Source of the DNA: Lysobacter sp. Root690 | GTDB taxonomy: Bacteria; Pseudomonadota; Gammaproteobacteria; Xanthomonadales; Xanthomonadaceae | Length of the DNA stretch: 64,000 nucleotides | Assembly: GCF_001427785.1 (NCBI RefSeq) | Contig: NZ_LMHM01000016.1 | Coordinates: 545,246-609,245, forward strand | Direction: 5' to 3' | In this document: one piece after another, positions 36,838 through 45,700 of the stretch | Numbering within the stretch: position 1 is the first letter of the stretch | Layout: each line of letters starts with the position of its first letter | The notes under the pieces: generated by a model | What the model was told of the DNA's origin: nothing | Seen by the model: only the letters and a program-made list of their open reading frames with translations | The model's database searches: none | Position numbers and translations under genes: made by a program

Positions 36838-39786
36838 GTGACCACCGCGCGCCGGCTGCCGGGCATCCAGGTCGACGTGGCGCCGCCGCCCGCGGCGGAC
36901 GCGTTGCCGCGCCTGGACGTGGCGGTGTTCGTCGGCTTCGCCGCGACCGGCCCGCTGCATCTGCCGGTGGCTGTGGAAAGCGTGGCCCAGTACGCGGCCG
37001 TGTTCGGCGCCGATGCGCCGCTGGCCTGGGACAGCGAACGCGGCGAACGCGTGTTCGCTCATCTCGGCCCGAGCGTGCGCGCGTTCTTCGCCAATGGCGG
37101 GCGTCGTTGCTGGGTGTTGCGGGTCGCGCGCAGCGCGGCCATGGAACGTGTGCGGCTGGGCGAGGACGCGCCGCTACCGAGCGCGATCGCGACCGCAAAC
37201 CGCTACGCCCTGCCCGGCATGCTCGCGATCGATGTCACCGATGCGATCGCTCCTGCGATCGTCGCGGCACGTTGCGAGGGCTCGTGGTCGGATGGCTTGC
37301 GGGTCGACGCCGCGACCCAGCAGCGCGGTTTCGCGCTCGATTCGTGGTCGCTGATCGATTCGCCCTCGGCCCGTCGTTTCGCCTTTCTGACCCGGCAGCC
37401 GTTGAGCGTCGGCGACCTGCTGCGGTTCGACCAGGACCCGGCGATCCAGCTGTATGCACGGGTCGAACAGACCGCGGCGGGCACCACACCGGCCGCGCCT
37501 TACCGGGTCGAAGTGCGGGTGTTGGCGGCGTTCGAAGCGCTGATCGGCGACGGCTCGCCGGATGAAATCAGTGGCGATGCGCGCATCGCCGGGCTCGACG
37601 ACGAACTGCCGGCGACCTTGCATTCGCCCAAGCAGCTCGCGGACGGCTGGGGGCCGGCCACTTTGAAACTGCAGGCGCCGCTGGCGCCGGAACAACTAAA
37701 CCCCGGCGCGTGGCTGCGCTTCGCCGCCGGCGCACAGATCATCTGGCTACGCGTGGACGAACTCGATCGCGTCGCCGATCTGTCGATCAGCCCGGTCATC
37801 GACGACGCCATCGCGGTGCTGATCAAGGCGCAAGGCCCGGCCTGGCGCGAGCTCGATCCGGCCACGGCCTGGACCGGCCCGGTCGAGTCCGCGCACTGGC
37901 TGCAACTGGAACTGCGCGCGCTGAGCGCCGACGGCACGCAATCGCGCCTGCGTTCGCTCGCGCTCACGCCGCTGGGCAGCGGCCATTTCTGGCAACAGCA
38001 ACGCGACCAGGACTACTACCGCCAGCGCGACGATCTGGCCTCGGTACCGCCGGCTGAACTGCAACGCTATCCGCTGGCGCCGGACGATGCGCCACGACCG
38101 TTGGCGTGGCTACCGCTTGGCGTGCAAGCAAACTTCGGCGCATCGGTCGGTCCACTGCCGCAAACCGCGGGCGCGCTCGAACGCGACGGCCTGGCCCGCT
38201 TCGATCGCGATCTGTTCCTCGATCCCGCGCTCGCCGCCGACAGCGTGCAGACCTTGATCGCGCATGCCGACGACATCCGCCTGATCCGTCCTTCGCCGCG
38301 GCCGCTGTACGGACTGCACGCGGTGTTCGGCATCAGCGCCGGCGGCTTGTTCAACGAGGCCAGCCTGTTGTCGCTGCCCGATGCGATCCATCTGGGCTGG
38401 CAGCGCCGGCTCGATCCGCCGGACGAGCCGACGCCCGCAACAACGCCGACAACGCCACCGCATTGGCGCGACCACCGCGGCGCTTGCCTGCTCGATCCGG
38501 CTTCGCAAGACGCCTTGTCGGCGCCGGATTTCAGCCGCTTCCTGGATTGCAGCACGCGCCTGATCGCCGCGCCGGTGCTCGATGGCCCGGACGCACCTGT
38601 ATCGCCGGGTCGCTATCGACTCAGCTGGACCCAGAGCGAAGCCGGCGCACGCTATGCCTTGTTTGAGGCCGGACTGTCCGACTTCAGCGATCAGCGCGAA
38701 ATCTACAACGGCGAGTTGAGCGAATACGTCGCGATCAGCGAACGCGAAGGCCGCTATTACTATCGCGTCGTGGCCCAAGTCGGCGGCGAATACAGCCTGC
38801 CCTCCAATCCGGTCACGGTGCGGGTGCGGGCCGACGAATGGGTGCTGCCGACCGCGGCCACCGTCGAAGCCGGCATGGAAGCCGAATGGCTGGCCGTGCA
38901 TCGCGCCGCGCTGCGCCTGGGCGCGGCCTGCGGCGACCTGTTCGTGGTGCTGTCGATGCCGCGGCATTTCCGCACCGCGCAGGCGCTGCGCTACAGCCAG
39001 CGCCTGCGCGCGGTGCGCGGCGCCAGCGCGGCGATCGATCCGCTGGCGCTGGCCTTTGACGAAGCGCGCGCGCTCAGTTACGGCGCGCTGTACTTCCCCT
39101 GGCTGCAATCGGACGCCCGCAGCGGCGCGCTCGCGGCCGGTTCGCTCGGCGCACTCTCGCCGGGCGCGGCCGCGCAAGCCGGCGCTGATCGCGATCCGCA
39201 GCGCCGTCTGCGCGTGGTTCCGCCTGATGGTGTCGCCACCGGCGTGTTCGCCGCGCGCGCTTCGCAGCGCGGCGCCTGGATCGCCGCGGCCAACGAACCG
39301 ATGCGCGATGTGGTCGCGCTGACCCCGCGCATCGCCGATGGCGACCGCGCCGCTCTGCAAGACGCGCAGATCAATCTGCTGCGCGACGATCCACGCGGCT
39401 TCTTCGCGCTGTCCGCCGACACCCTGGCGCTGGACGAAGAACTGCGCCCGATCAACGTGCGCCGCCTGCTGATCCTGTTGCGGCGCATGGCGCTGCGGCG
39501 CGGCAGCAGCTACGTGTTCGAACCCAACGGCCCGGTGCTGTGGCGCTCGGTGCAGCGCGGCTTCGATCTGCTGCTCGGTGATCTGTTCCAGCGCGGCGCG
39601 TTCGCCGGCGCCACCGCCGAGCAATCGTTCCGGGTGGTGACCGACGAAGGCGTCAATCCGCCGCAATCGGTCGAGTCCGGACGGTTCGTGGTCGAACTGC
39701 GGGTAGCGCCGTCGCTGCCGATGCGCTTCATCGCGGTGCGCCTGGCGCAAAGCGGCGAGCGCCTCACGGTCAAGGAGGAACTGTGA
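36838..39786 (+). CDS. eCIS large sheath protein 2 with Fn3-like insertion
   Basis: A 982-residue sheath-type protein, much longer than sheath 1. The N-terminal half contains ARRLPGIQVDVAPPPAADAL and LAVFVGFAATGPLH-like sheath strands. The C-terminus has LNLLRDDPRGFF..., then INVRRLLILLRRMALRRGSS and YVFEPNGPVLWRSVQRGFDL, VVELRVAPSLPMRFIAVRLA, a divergent sheath C-domain. Residues ~580-665 (SPGRYRLSWTQSEAGARYAL, ending VGGEYSLPSNPVTVRVRADE) look like a fibronectin type III or Ig-like insertion. GTG at 36838 is used four bases after the tube stop. Position equals Pvc3/Pvc4, so it probably makes the baseplate-proximal sheath layer or a surface decoration. Confidence 0.88.
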   Translation: MTTARRLPGIQVDVAPPPAADALPRLDVAVFVGFAATGPLHLPVAVESVAQYAAVFGADAPLAWDSERGERVFAHLGPSVRAFFANGGRRCWVLRVARSAAMERVRLGEDAPLPSAIATANRYALPGMLAIDVTDAIAPAIVAARCEGSWSDGLRVDAATQQRGFALDSWSLIDSPSARRFAFLTRQPLSVGDLLRFDQDPAIQLYARVEQTAAGTTPAAPYRVEVRVLAAFEALIGDGSPDEISGDARIAGLDDELPATLHSPKQLADGWGPATLKLQAPLAPEQLNPGAWLRFAAGAQIIWLRVDELDRVADLSISPVIDDAIAVLIKAQGPAWRELDPATAWTGPVESAHWLQLELRALSADGTQSRLRSLALTPLGSGHFWQQQRDQDYYRQRDDLASVPPAELQRYPLAPDDAPRPLAWLPLGVQANFGASVGPLPQTAGALERDGLARFDRDLFLDPALAADSVQTLIAHADDIRLIRPSPRPLYGLHAVFGISAGGLFNEASLLSLPDAIHLGWQRRLDPPDEPTPATTPTTPPHWRDHRGACLLDPASQDALSAPDFSRFLDCSTRLIAAPVLDGPDAPVSPGRYRLSWTQSEAGARYALFEAGLSDFSDQREIYNGELSEYVAISEREGRYYYRVVAQVGGEYSLPSNPVTVRVRADEWVLPTAATVEAGMEAEWLAVHRAALRLGAACGDLFVVLSMPRHFRTAQALRYSQRLRAVRGASAAIDPLALAFDEARALSYGALYFPWLQSDARSGALAAGSLGALSPGAAAQAGADRDPQRRLRVVPPDGVATGVFAARASQRGAWIAAANEPMRDVVALTPRIADGDRAALQDAQINLLRDDPRGFFALSADTLALDEELRPINVRRLLILLRRMALRRGSSYVFEPNGPVLWRSVQRGFDLLLGDLFQRGAFAGATAEQSFRVVTDEGVNPPQSVESGRFVVELRVAPSLPMRFIAVRLAQSGERLTVKEEL

Positions 39787-39787
39787 C

Positions 39788-40252
39788 ATGAGCGCGCAGC
39801 CCTACCCGTTCACCAATTTCAATTTCTCGGTCGAGATCAACCGCGGCAGCGACGCCAAGCCGCTGGCCAATGCCGCGTTCGCCGAATGCGATGGATTGGA
39901 GATGAGCATGGAGGTCAAGACCATCCGCCAGGGCGGCGACAACGGCCGGCAGATCCGCCTCAACGGCGCGGTCAGCTACGGCCAGCTCACGCTCAAGCGC
40001 GGCATGAGCGAGAACTTCGATCTGTGGGACTGGTTCCGCGACTCGGTCGCCGATCCGCGCCTGCGCGCCAACGCCGAGGTCGTGCTGCTCGCGCCCGACG
40101 GCAACACCGTGCGCGCGCGCTTCGTGCTGTCGCGCTGCGTGCCGGTCAAGCTCAAGGCGCCGGCGATGAACGCGCGCGACGGCCAGATCGCCATCGAGGA
40201 ATTCCAGATGGCCTACGAAACCCTGGCGCTCAAGCGCCCGGGCGATCGCTGA
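39788..40252 (+). CDS. eCIS inner tube protein 2 (tube initiator, Pvc5-like)
   Basis: A 154-residue tube-fold protein related to the one at 36381: PYPFTNFNFSVEINRGSDAK, then FAECDGLEMSMEVKTIRQGG, LKRGMSENFDLWDWFRDSVA and EEFQMAYETLAL share the same framework. In Afp and PVC the second tube-like protein joins the tube to the baseplate hub. Only one base separates it from the sheath 2 stop. The product lacks signal or membrane segments. Confidence 0.92.
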   Translation: MSAQPYPFTNFNFSVEINRGSDAKPLANAAFAECDGLEMSMEVKTIRQGGDNGRQIRLNGAVSYGQLTLKRGMSENFDLWDWFRDSVADPRLRANAEVVLLAPDGNTVRARFVLSRCVPVKLKAPAMNARDGQIAIEEFQMAYETLALKRPGDR

Positions 40253-40268
40253 GGCAGGGAGAACGCGC

Positions 40269-41123
40269 ATGGCCCTGGAAAAAGCCCATCTGTACGAACT
40301 CGATCAGAGCTTCGCCAAGGAGAAGGACGGCGGGCGCAAGGTCGAGGTGCAGTTCAATCCGGAAACGCTGAAGGTCACCTTCGCCAACCAGATCGTGCAG
40401 CCGCAGGGCGGCGACCAGGCCGCGGGCAACGCCGGCCGCCAGTTCGTCGGCTCCGGCACCACCAAGCTCGCGCTGCAGCTGTGGTTCGACGTGACCGCGA
40501 TGGAAAAGGACGCGGTCGACGACGTGCGCCGGCTGACCCAGCACGTCGTCTACTTCATGACCCCGCAACCGTCCGAGCAGGACCCGAAGAAGCTCGCGCC
40601 GCCCGGCGTGCGTTTCCACTGGGGCAGTTTCCTGTTCGACGGCATGGTCGAGGGCATGGAGGAAACCCTGGAGTTCTTCTCCCAGGACGGCAAGCCGCTG
40701 CGCTCGAGCATCACCATGACCTTGTCGCAGCAGAAGATTCTCGCCGCCGAATTCAAGGGCGAAGGCAAGGTGCCGAATCAGCCGGGACAGGCGCCGTTGA
40801 AGAGCGCCAAGCAAGGCGACTCGCTGCAATCGATGGCCGGCAAGAACGGCAAGGGCGATTGGCAGGGCATTGCGTCGGCGAACGGGATCGAGGATCCGTT
40901 GCGGATGCCTGCGGGGCAACTGGTCGATCTGAATCTCTCCGCTGGAGCTTCGATTGGCGGTGGGCTGAGTGGCGGCATCGGTAGCGGCTTGGATGTCGGG
41001 ATTTCGGGTGGGGCTTCGGTTGGGGGTAGCGCGGGCTTCGGCGGCGGCGCGTCGATCGAAACTTCGGTTGGACTGAACGCTTCACTCGGCGGCAGCGCCA
41101 GCGGTTCGATCTCGTTCGGATGA
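40269..41123 (+). CDS. eCIS LysM-type baseplate protein (Pvc7-like) with a Gly/Ser-rich tail
   Basis: A 284-residue protein. The N-terminal domain (VEVQFNPETLKVTFANQIVQ, FVGSGTTKLALQLWFDVTAM, then FLFDGMVEGMEETLEFFSQD) has the tube-initiator/LysM adaptor layout of Afp7 and T4 gp53. A LysM-like segment follows (LKSAKQGDSLQSMAGKNGKG, then IASANGIEDPLRMPAGQLVD). Residues ~224-284 are a Gly/Ser/Ala repeat-like tail (GGGLSGGIGSGLDVGISGGA) whose codons are less GC-biased than the rest. GGCAGGGAGAA precedes the ATG. The tail is unusual for this family and may be flexible or exposed. Confidence 0.85.
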   Translation: MALEKAHLYELDQSFAKEKDGGRKVEVQFNPETLKVTFANQIVQPQGGDQAAGNAGRQFVGSGTTKLALQLWFDVTAMEKDAVDDVRRLTQHVVYFMTPQPSEQDPKKLAPPGVRFHWGSFLFDGMVEGMEETLEFFSQDGKPLRSSITMTLSQQKILAAEFKGEGKVPNQPGQAPLKSAKQGDSLQSMAGKNGKGDWQGIASANGIEDPLRMPAGQLVDLNLSAGASIGGGLSGGIGSGLDVGISGGASVGGSAGFGGGASIETSVGLNASLGGSASGSISFG

Positions 41124-41163
41124 AAGCTTTCGACGCGACACGACTTTCGATGAGGACACGGCG

Positions 41164-41340
41164 ATGGGTGTGGTGATCAACGAATTCGAAGTGCTGAGCG
41201 ATCCGCGCGGCAGCGACAAGAACGACGCGGGCGGCGTCGGCAAGAGCCAGGACGACGCGGCGCAGAAGCTTGATCCGCACGACCTCGAAGCCGCGCAGCG
41301 GCAGTTGCAGCGACGCGCGCTGCGGATCTGGGCGCACTAG
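41164..41340 (+). CDS. Very small eCIS protein, DUF5908-like (Pvc6/Afp6 type)
   Basis: 58 residues, starting MGVVINEFEVLSDPRG. This short 'V-I-N-E-F-E-V' strand followed by a charged tail is the pattern of DUF5908 proteins found between the tube/LysM gene and the spike in eCIS loci. The helix at the end (LDPHDLEAAQRQLQRRALRI) could dock on the baseplate. It is flanked by 40 and 21 bases. GAGGACACGGCG lies before the ATG. Assignment rests on size, start pattern and position. Confidence 0.72.
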   Translation: MGVVINEFEVLSDPRGSDKNDAGGVGKSQDDAAQKLDPHDLEAAQRQLQRRALRIWAH

Positions 41341-41361
41341 TCACAAGGACAGGCAGGCTCC

Positions 41362-42432
41362 ATGGCCGATAGCGGAACATCGCCGATCAAAGCTTCGCGA
41401 CCCTCGGTGGAAATCGACGGCCGACGCCAGGACACGCTGACCAGTTCGTTGATGTCGTTGGACATCAGCGAATCGGAAGCGGGACTGGCGTGCTGCGAGC
41501 TGGTGTTCGGCAACTGGGGCGGAGCGGACACGCCCGGCTTCCAGCATTTCGGTCGCGACCTGCTGGAATTCGGCAAGCCGCTGACGATCAAGCTCGGCAA
41601 CGCCAAGTTGTTCGAAGGCCGGATCTCGGCGATTTCGGCCAGCTACCCCGATGGCGGCACGCCGCAGATCGGCGTATGCGCCGAAGACCGATTGCAGGAC
41701 CTGCGCATGACCCGGCGCACGCGCGGCTTCACCGACGCCAGCCTGGCCGACGTGGCGCGCAGCATCGCCGGCGATCATGGCCTGCAGGCGCAGGTCGACC
41801 TCAGCGGCGACAGTCACAAGCTGCTTGCGCAGGTCAATCAGAGCGACCTTGCGTTCCTGCGCGACCTCGCCCGCCACGAAGACGCGCAGATATGGGTCGA
41901 AGGCACCCAGCTCAAGGCGGTGCAGCGCGCGCGCCGCAACGGGCCTTCAGTGGAATTGTCGTGGGCCGGCCCGCTGCGCGAATTCGAAGTGCGCGCCGAC
42001 CTCGCCCATCAACGCACTCAGTTGACCGGCGCCGGCTGGAGCGTGACCGACAAGCGCGCGGCCAAACACGACGCCGACGACGCGGCGATCCGCGCCGAAC
42101 TCGGCGGCAAGGACAGCGGCGCGCAGACCTTGCAACGCGCGTTCGGCAAACGCGCCGACACCCTGGTCCACGCCTGCCCGCTGTCCGATGGCGAAGCGCG
42201 GGTGCTGGCCGAATCGAGTTTCCGGCATATGGCGCGGCGTTTCGTCGTCGGCCATGGCGTGGCCGAAACGCGCGACACCTTGCGGGTCGGCACGCGATTG
42301 ACGATCAAGGGCATCGGCCCGCTGTTCGAAGGCGACTACACCGTGACCGAGGTGCAGATCCGCTTCGATCCCAAACTGGGCATGCGCACCGAGTTCTGGT
42401 GCGACCGCCCGATGATCGGACGGGGAGGCTGA
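41362..42432 (+). CDS. eCIS baseplate hub, phage gpD-like (N-terminal half of a Pvc8/VgrG)
   Basis: A 356-residue protein of the late control gene D/gp27-like hub family. It opens RPSVEIDGRRQDTLTSSLMS; later LFEGRISAISASYPDGGTPQ, LQDLRMTRRTRGFTDASLAD and LAQVNQSDLAFLRDLARHED are the hub signature stretches. The C-terminus is IKGIGPLFEGDYTVTEVQIR, FDPKLGMRTEFWC. It forms a trimer linking the hexameric tube to the trimeric spike. The spike is the next gene, three bases later, so the classic hub-spike fusion is split in two. Confidence 0.9.
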   Translation: MADSGTSPIKASRPSVEIDGRRQDTLTSSLMSLDISESEAGLACCELVFGNWGGADTPGFQHFGRDLLEFGKPLTIKLGNAKLFEGRISAISASYPDGGTPQIGVCAEDRLQDLRMTRRTRGFTDASLADVARSIAGDHGLQAQVDLSGDSHKLLAQVNQSDLAFLRDLARHEDAQIWVEGTQLKAVQRARRNGPSVELSWAGPLREFEVRADLAHQRTQLTGAGWSVTDKRAAKHDADDAAIRAELGGKDSGAQTLQRAFGKRADTLVHACPLSDGEARVLAESSFRHMARRFVVGHGVAETRDTLRVGTRLTIKGIGPLFEGDYTVTEVQIRFDPKLGMRTEFWCDRPMIGRGG

Positions 42433-42435
42433 GCG

Positions 42436-43158
42436 ATGCGCATCGTCGACTTGCCCGCCTACGAGCAACTGCTGGACGAACGCCTGCCGATGGGCTGGGG
42501 CGGACGCTGGTATGGCGTGTTCGTGGCGCTGGTCGTCGACATCAAGGACCCGGACAACCAAGGTCGGGTCAAGGTCGCGTTGCCGTGGTCGCCCGATGCC
42601 GGTGGGCAACGTTTCGAAGCGTGGGCGCGGTTGGCGACGATGCTCGGCGGTAATAACCGCGGCAGTTGGTTCGTGCCGGATGTGGACGACGAAGTGTTGG
42701 TTGGTTTCGAACACGGCGATCCGTGCCGTCCGTGCGTGCTCGGCGGCCTGTGGAACGGCCGCGACAAACCGCCGGCCTCGATGGACGGCGCCGGCAAGAA
42801 CTACAAGAAGGTGCTGCGCTCGCGCAACGGCGTGCAGATCACTCTCGACGATCAGGACGGCCGCGAACAACTGCTGCTGGAAACCCCGGGCGGCCAGACC
42901 TTCACCCTCAAGGACGGCCCCGGCGCGGTCGAGATCGCCGACAGCAACGGCAACTCGATCAAGCTCGAAACCGCCGGCATCACCATCACCGCCGCGGTCA
43001 AGGTCACCGTCAATGCCAGCCAGGTCGCGGTCAGCGCCGGCATGGTCACGGTGGATGCGGCGATGTCGAGTTTCTCCGGCGTGGTCAAGGCCGACACGGT
43101 CATCTGCAACAGCATCGTCAGCGCGTCGTACACGCCGGGCGCGGGGAATATCTGGTGA
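42436..43158 (+). CDS. eCIS central spike, gp5/VgrG-like OB domain plus beta-helix
   Basis: A 240-residue spike. The OB-fold stretch GVFVALVVDIKDPDNQGRVK, VALPWSPDAGG, WARLATMLGGNNRGSWFVPD and VDDEVLVGFEHGDPCRPCVL is the gp5/VgrG N-domain with the conserved GRVKV and G-F-E-x-G-D-P. The C-terminal half (ETPGGQTFTLKDGPGAVEIA, then DSNGNSIKLETAGITITAAV) is the repeated strand pattern of the triple-stranded beta-helix. GGGGAGG lies before the ATG. No PAAR tip gene is seen in the window. The Cys-containing end may cap itself. Confidence 0.92.
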   Translation: MRIVDLPAYEQLLDERLPMGWGGRWYGVFVALVVDIKDPDNQGRVKVALPWSPDAGGQRFEAWARLATMLGGNNRGSWFVPDVDDEVLVGFEHGDPCRPCVLGGLWNGRDKPPASMDGAGKNYKKVLRSRNGVQITLDDQDGREQLLLETPGGQTFTLKDGPGAVEIADSNGNSIKLETAGITITAAVKVTVNASQVAVSAGMVTVDAAMSSFSGVVKADTVICNSIVSASYTPGAGNIW

Positions 43159-43219
43159 ATACCGTCGATACCCGCACTCATTCCCCGTTCGCCCGCCGCA
43201 TCGATGGCAGGAGGCCGCG

Positions 43220-45301
43220 ATGAACCATCATCCGCTGCGCTGGCAAAGTCCGCAGCCGCTGTGGTCGCGTTTCGGCGACGACAGCGCGACGCCGTCGCCA
43301 CAGCATCAGCAGGAACAATCGCGGCCGGCGATCCTGCGTTTCGCCAGCGACGAGTTCATGGAACAGTTGCTCGGCACCCTCGCCCACGATCCGGCCCGGA
43401 TCGACCGACTGCTCGCGCGCGGCGAAACCTGGCGCAAGCCGATGGTCGACCCGCCCGATCTGGTCGAACGCGCGCCGCTGCCACAACTGGTGCGCAGTGC
43501 GCGGCGCAATGCGACCGCGAAAGCCGCGCAGCCGCGGATCGCGCCCGAGCCCGCCGATGCGCTGCCGCTGAAGCTGTATCAGCCCGCGCATCAACGTCAT
43601 TACCTCGCCACCGCCAGTCTGGTCTGCGGCATCCACGGCCTGCCCGAACACGCGCTGGTGCGCGGCGGCGCGGAAGAGGTCGGCATGGTGCTGCGGCGCC
43701 TGTTGCCCCTGCCCGGCGGCGCGGCCGATGCGCTGCACGAGTTCGCTTACATCAAGGACGCGCAGGGCGCGCGCTGGCAGCGGTGCGACGAGGCCGGCTT
43801 CGTTCCCGGCGAAGAACGCCTGCCCGCGTTTTCGTTGAATTTCCTCGATCAGAACCAGCATCGGCGCAGCCTGTGGGCCGGCACGGTTCCGGTCGGCCGG
43901 CGCGAGGAATACCTCGGCGTTCGCGTCGATCCGAGCCCGGTCGAGACCTTCGCCACCGCGCAACGGCAACAACTCGATGCGGCCACGACCGCGGCAGCGC
44001 CGGCGTTGTCCAAGCTCGCGCGCATGTCGCAGTTCCAGATCGACGTCAGCGAACCGTGGAAGACCCTGATCCGTTCGGCCTACAAGCTGTCGACCGCGCC
44101 CGAGTCCACGCCGCAGATCGGCGACGAGAGCGAGCCGCCGGCCGATCGCGTCACCCGCGCGCTCAACTTCAATCTGCAACAGCAGAGCGCGTCGTGGCTG
44201 GTGCTGCTCGATTGCGCCGAGCATCTGAAGACCTACCTGCCCGACTTGTGGCAAGTGATCGTCGATAACGGCAACGGCTATGCGGCGCTGTCGGAGGCGC
44301 GCAAGAAGCTGTACGACTGGCTCGGCAAGCCGGTGATGAGCCCGGCGCTGATCACCGCGCTCGGCAGCGGCGGCGAGTATCCGGCGATGGCCTCGATGCG
44401 CGCCGCGCTCAAGGCGATCAGCGTCGACGGAGTGGGTGCCCGCCTGGAAGCGAGCACCGCGACCTACGCCACCGGTTCCAAGCCCGGCCAGGACACCCGC
44501 GGCCTGCCCGACTGGCCGCGTTTCCACTTCTGCCTGGCCGGCGTCGACACCGCGCTCGCCGCGACCGGGCCGTTTCTCGCGCTCGACGAACTCAACGGCT
44601 CGACGCCCGAGGTCGACGCCGATCCGCTCGCCGGCACCGTGCCGGGCCAGGATGTCGCGCGCAAGGTCGATCGCTTCACCGCGCTGTTCGCGCGCGCACT
44701 CGAAGCCACCACGGAAACCGACGCGCCGCCGGTGCCGTTCGCGTTGCAGGTCAAGAACGCGCTCGGCAATAACCTCGGCGCCAATCTCGGCGACGGCGGC
44801 TGGTTCGTGCTGCGCTTCGTGCATGCGCGCCGCGACTGCGGGCCGTTGCATCCGCCGCTGTTGTCGGCACCGACCCAGCGCTTCCGCCTCGCCGGCTTCT
44901 TCGATTCCGACGCACCCGCGCGGCCGATCCGCATTTCGCTGCCGACCGACACCAGCCCGGCCGGTTTGCGCAAGCATCAACGCAATACCGCGTTCGTGCT
45001 GTCGGACATGCTGTGCGGTCAGGTGCAGCGCGCCAAGGGCATGGGTCTGGTCGATCTGGTGCTGTCGGTGCTGCCGTGGCCGTTCCACAAGGATCTGCCG
45101 GCCGGCGACGGCGGGCCGTGTCAGAGCGGCGGCATCAACATCGGCATGATCTGCTCGATATCGATTCCGATCATCACCATCTGCGCGCTGATCCTGCTGA
45201 TCATCATCGTCACCCTGTTCGATCTGATCTTCCGCTGGCTGCCGTACTTCGTCATCTGCTTCCCGGTGCCGGGCCTGAAAGGCAAGAAGGAGGCGTCATG
45301 A
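43220..45301 (+). CDS. Unknown eCIS-locus protein with a strongly hydrophobic C-terminus
   Basis: A 693-residue protein I cannot assign. Soluble N-terminal and middle parts include RHYLATASLVCGIHGLPEHA, EFAYIKDAQGARWQRCDEAG, and WKTLIRSAYKLSTAPESTPQ. Residues ~639-690 form a long hydrophobic stretch (SISIPIITICALILLIIIVT, then LIFRWLPYFVICFPVPG) with the length of two membrane helices, ending in a basic tail (KGKKEAS). It lies between spike and gp25 genes, so a baseplate part or an anchor to membrane is possible. CAGGAGG precedes ATG 43220. The stop overlaps the gp25 start. The hydrophobic end may alternatively form a buried coiled bundle. Confidence 0.75.
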   Translation: MNHHPLRWQSPQPLWSRFGDDSATPSPQHQQEQSRPAILRFASDEFMEQLLGTLAHDPARIDRLLARGETWRKPMVDPPDLVERAPLPQLVRSARRNATAKAAQPRIAPEPADALPLKLYQPAHQRHYLATASLVCGIHGLPEHALVRGGAEEVGMVLRRLLPLPGGAADALHEFAYIKDAQGARWQRCDEAGFVPGEERLPAFSLNFLDQNQHRRSLWAGTVPVGRREEYLGVRVDPSPVETFATAQRQQLDAATTAAAPALSKLARMSQFQIDVSEPWKTLIRSAYKLSTAPESTPQIGDESEPPADRVTRALNFNLQQQSASWLVLLDCAEHLKTYLPDLWQVIVDNGNGYAALSEARKKLYDWLGKPVMSPALITALGSGGEYPAMASMRAALKAISVDGVGARLEASTATYATGSKPGQDTRGLPDWPRFHFCLAGVDTALAATGPFLALDELNGSTPEVDADPLAGTVPGQDVARKVDRFTALFARALEATTETDAPPVPFALQVKNALGNNLGANLGDGGWFVLRFVHARRDCGPLHPPLLSAPTQRFRLAGFFDSDAPARPIRISLPTDTSPAGLRKHQRNTAFVLSDMLCGQVQRAKGMGLVDLVLSVLPWPFHKDLPAGDGGPCQSGGINIGMICSISIPIITICALILLIIIVTLFDLIFRWLPYFVICFPVPGLKGKKEAS

Positions 45302-45690
45302 ACGACAGCGTATTCGGACGCGGGTTCTCGTTTCCGCCGCGGGTCGGCGCGGACGGCGGCTTCGTGTGGTCGTCGGGCGAAACCAATATCCGCGAATCGA
45401 TCGCGATCATCCTCAAGACCGAACCGGGCGAACGGGTCGGCCAGCCCGACTACGGCGCCGGACTCGCGCGGTTCCTGTTCGAACCCAACAACGCCGGCAC
45501 CCATGCGCGCATGCGCGAGGCCATGCAGCGCGCGCTGGCGCGCTGGGAACGACGCATTCAAGTCGAAGACGTCGAGGTGATCGCGCATCCGAGCGAAGCC
45601 GAGACCGCGTTGGCGACGATCACCTACCGGCTGGTCGCCACCGCGTCGCGCGAGCGCATCAGCCTCGCCATTCCGCTGGCCGTGAACTGA
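45298..45690 (+). CDS. eCIS baseplate wedge protein, gp25-like (Pvc9)
   Basis: A 130-residue gp25/lysozyme-like baseplate protein. It shows GRGFSFPPRVGADGGFVWSS, ESIAIILKTEPGERVGQPDY and GAGLARFLFEPNNAGTHARM, the family core (E-P-G-E-R, P-x-Y-G-x-x-L, F-E-P). The ATG overlaps the previous stop (ATGA). gp25 nucleates sheath assembly at the baseplate. No active lysozyme residues are expected in this family. Confidence 0.94.
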   Translation: MNDSVFGRGFSFPPRVGADGGFVWSSGETNIRESIAIILKTEPGERVGQPDYGAGLARFLFEPNNAGTHARMREAMQRALARWERRIQVEDVEVIAHPSEAETALATITYRLVATASRERISLAIPLAVN

Positions 45691-45700
45691 GGCCGCCCCG

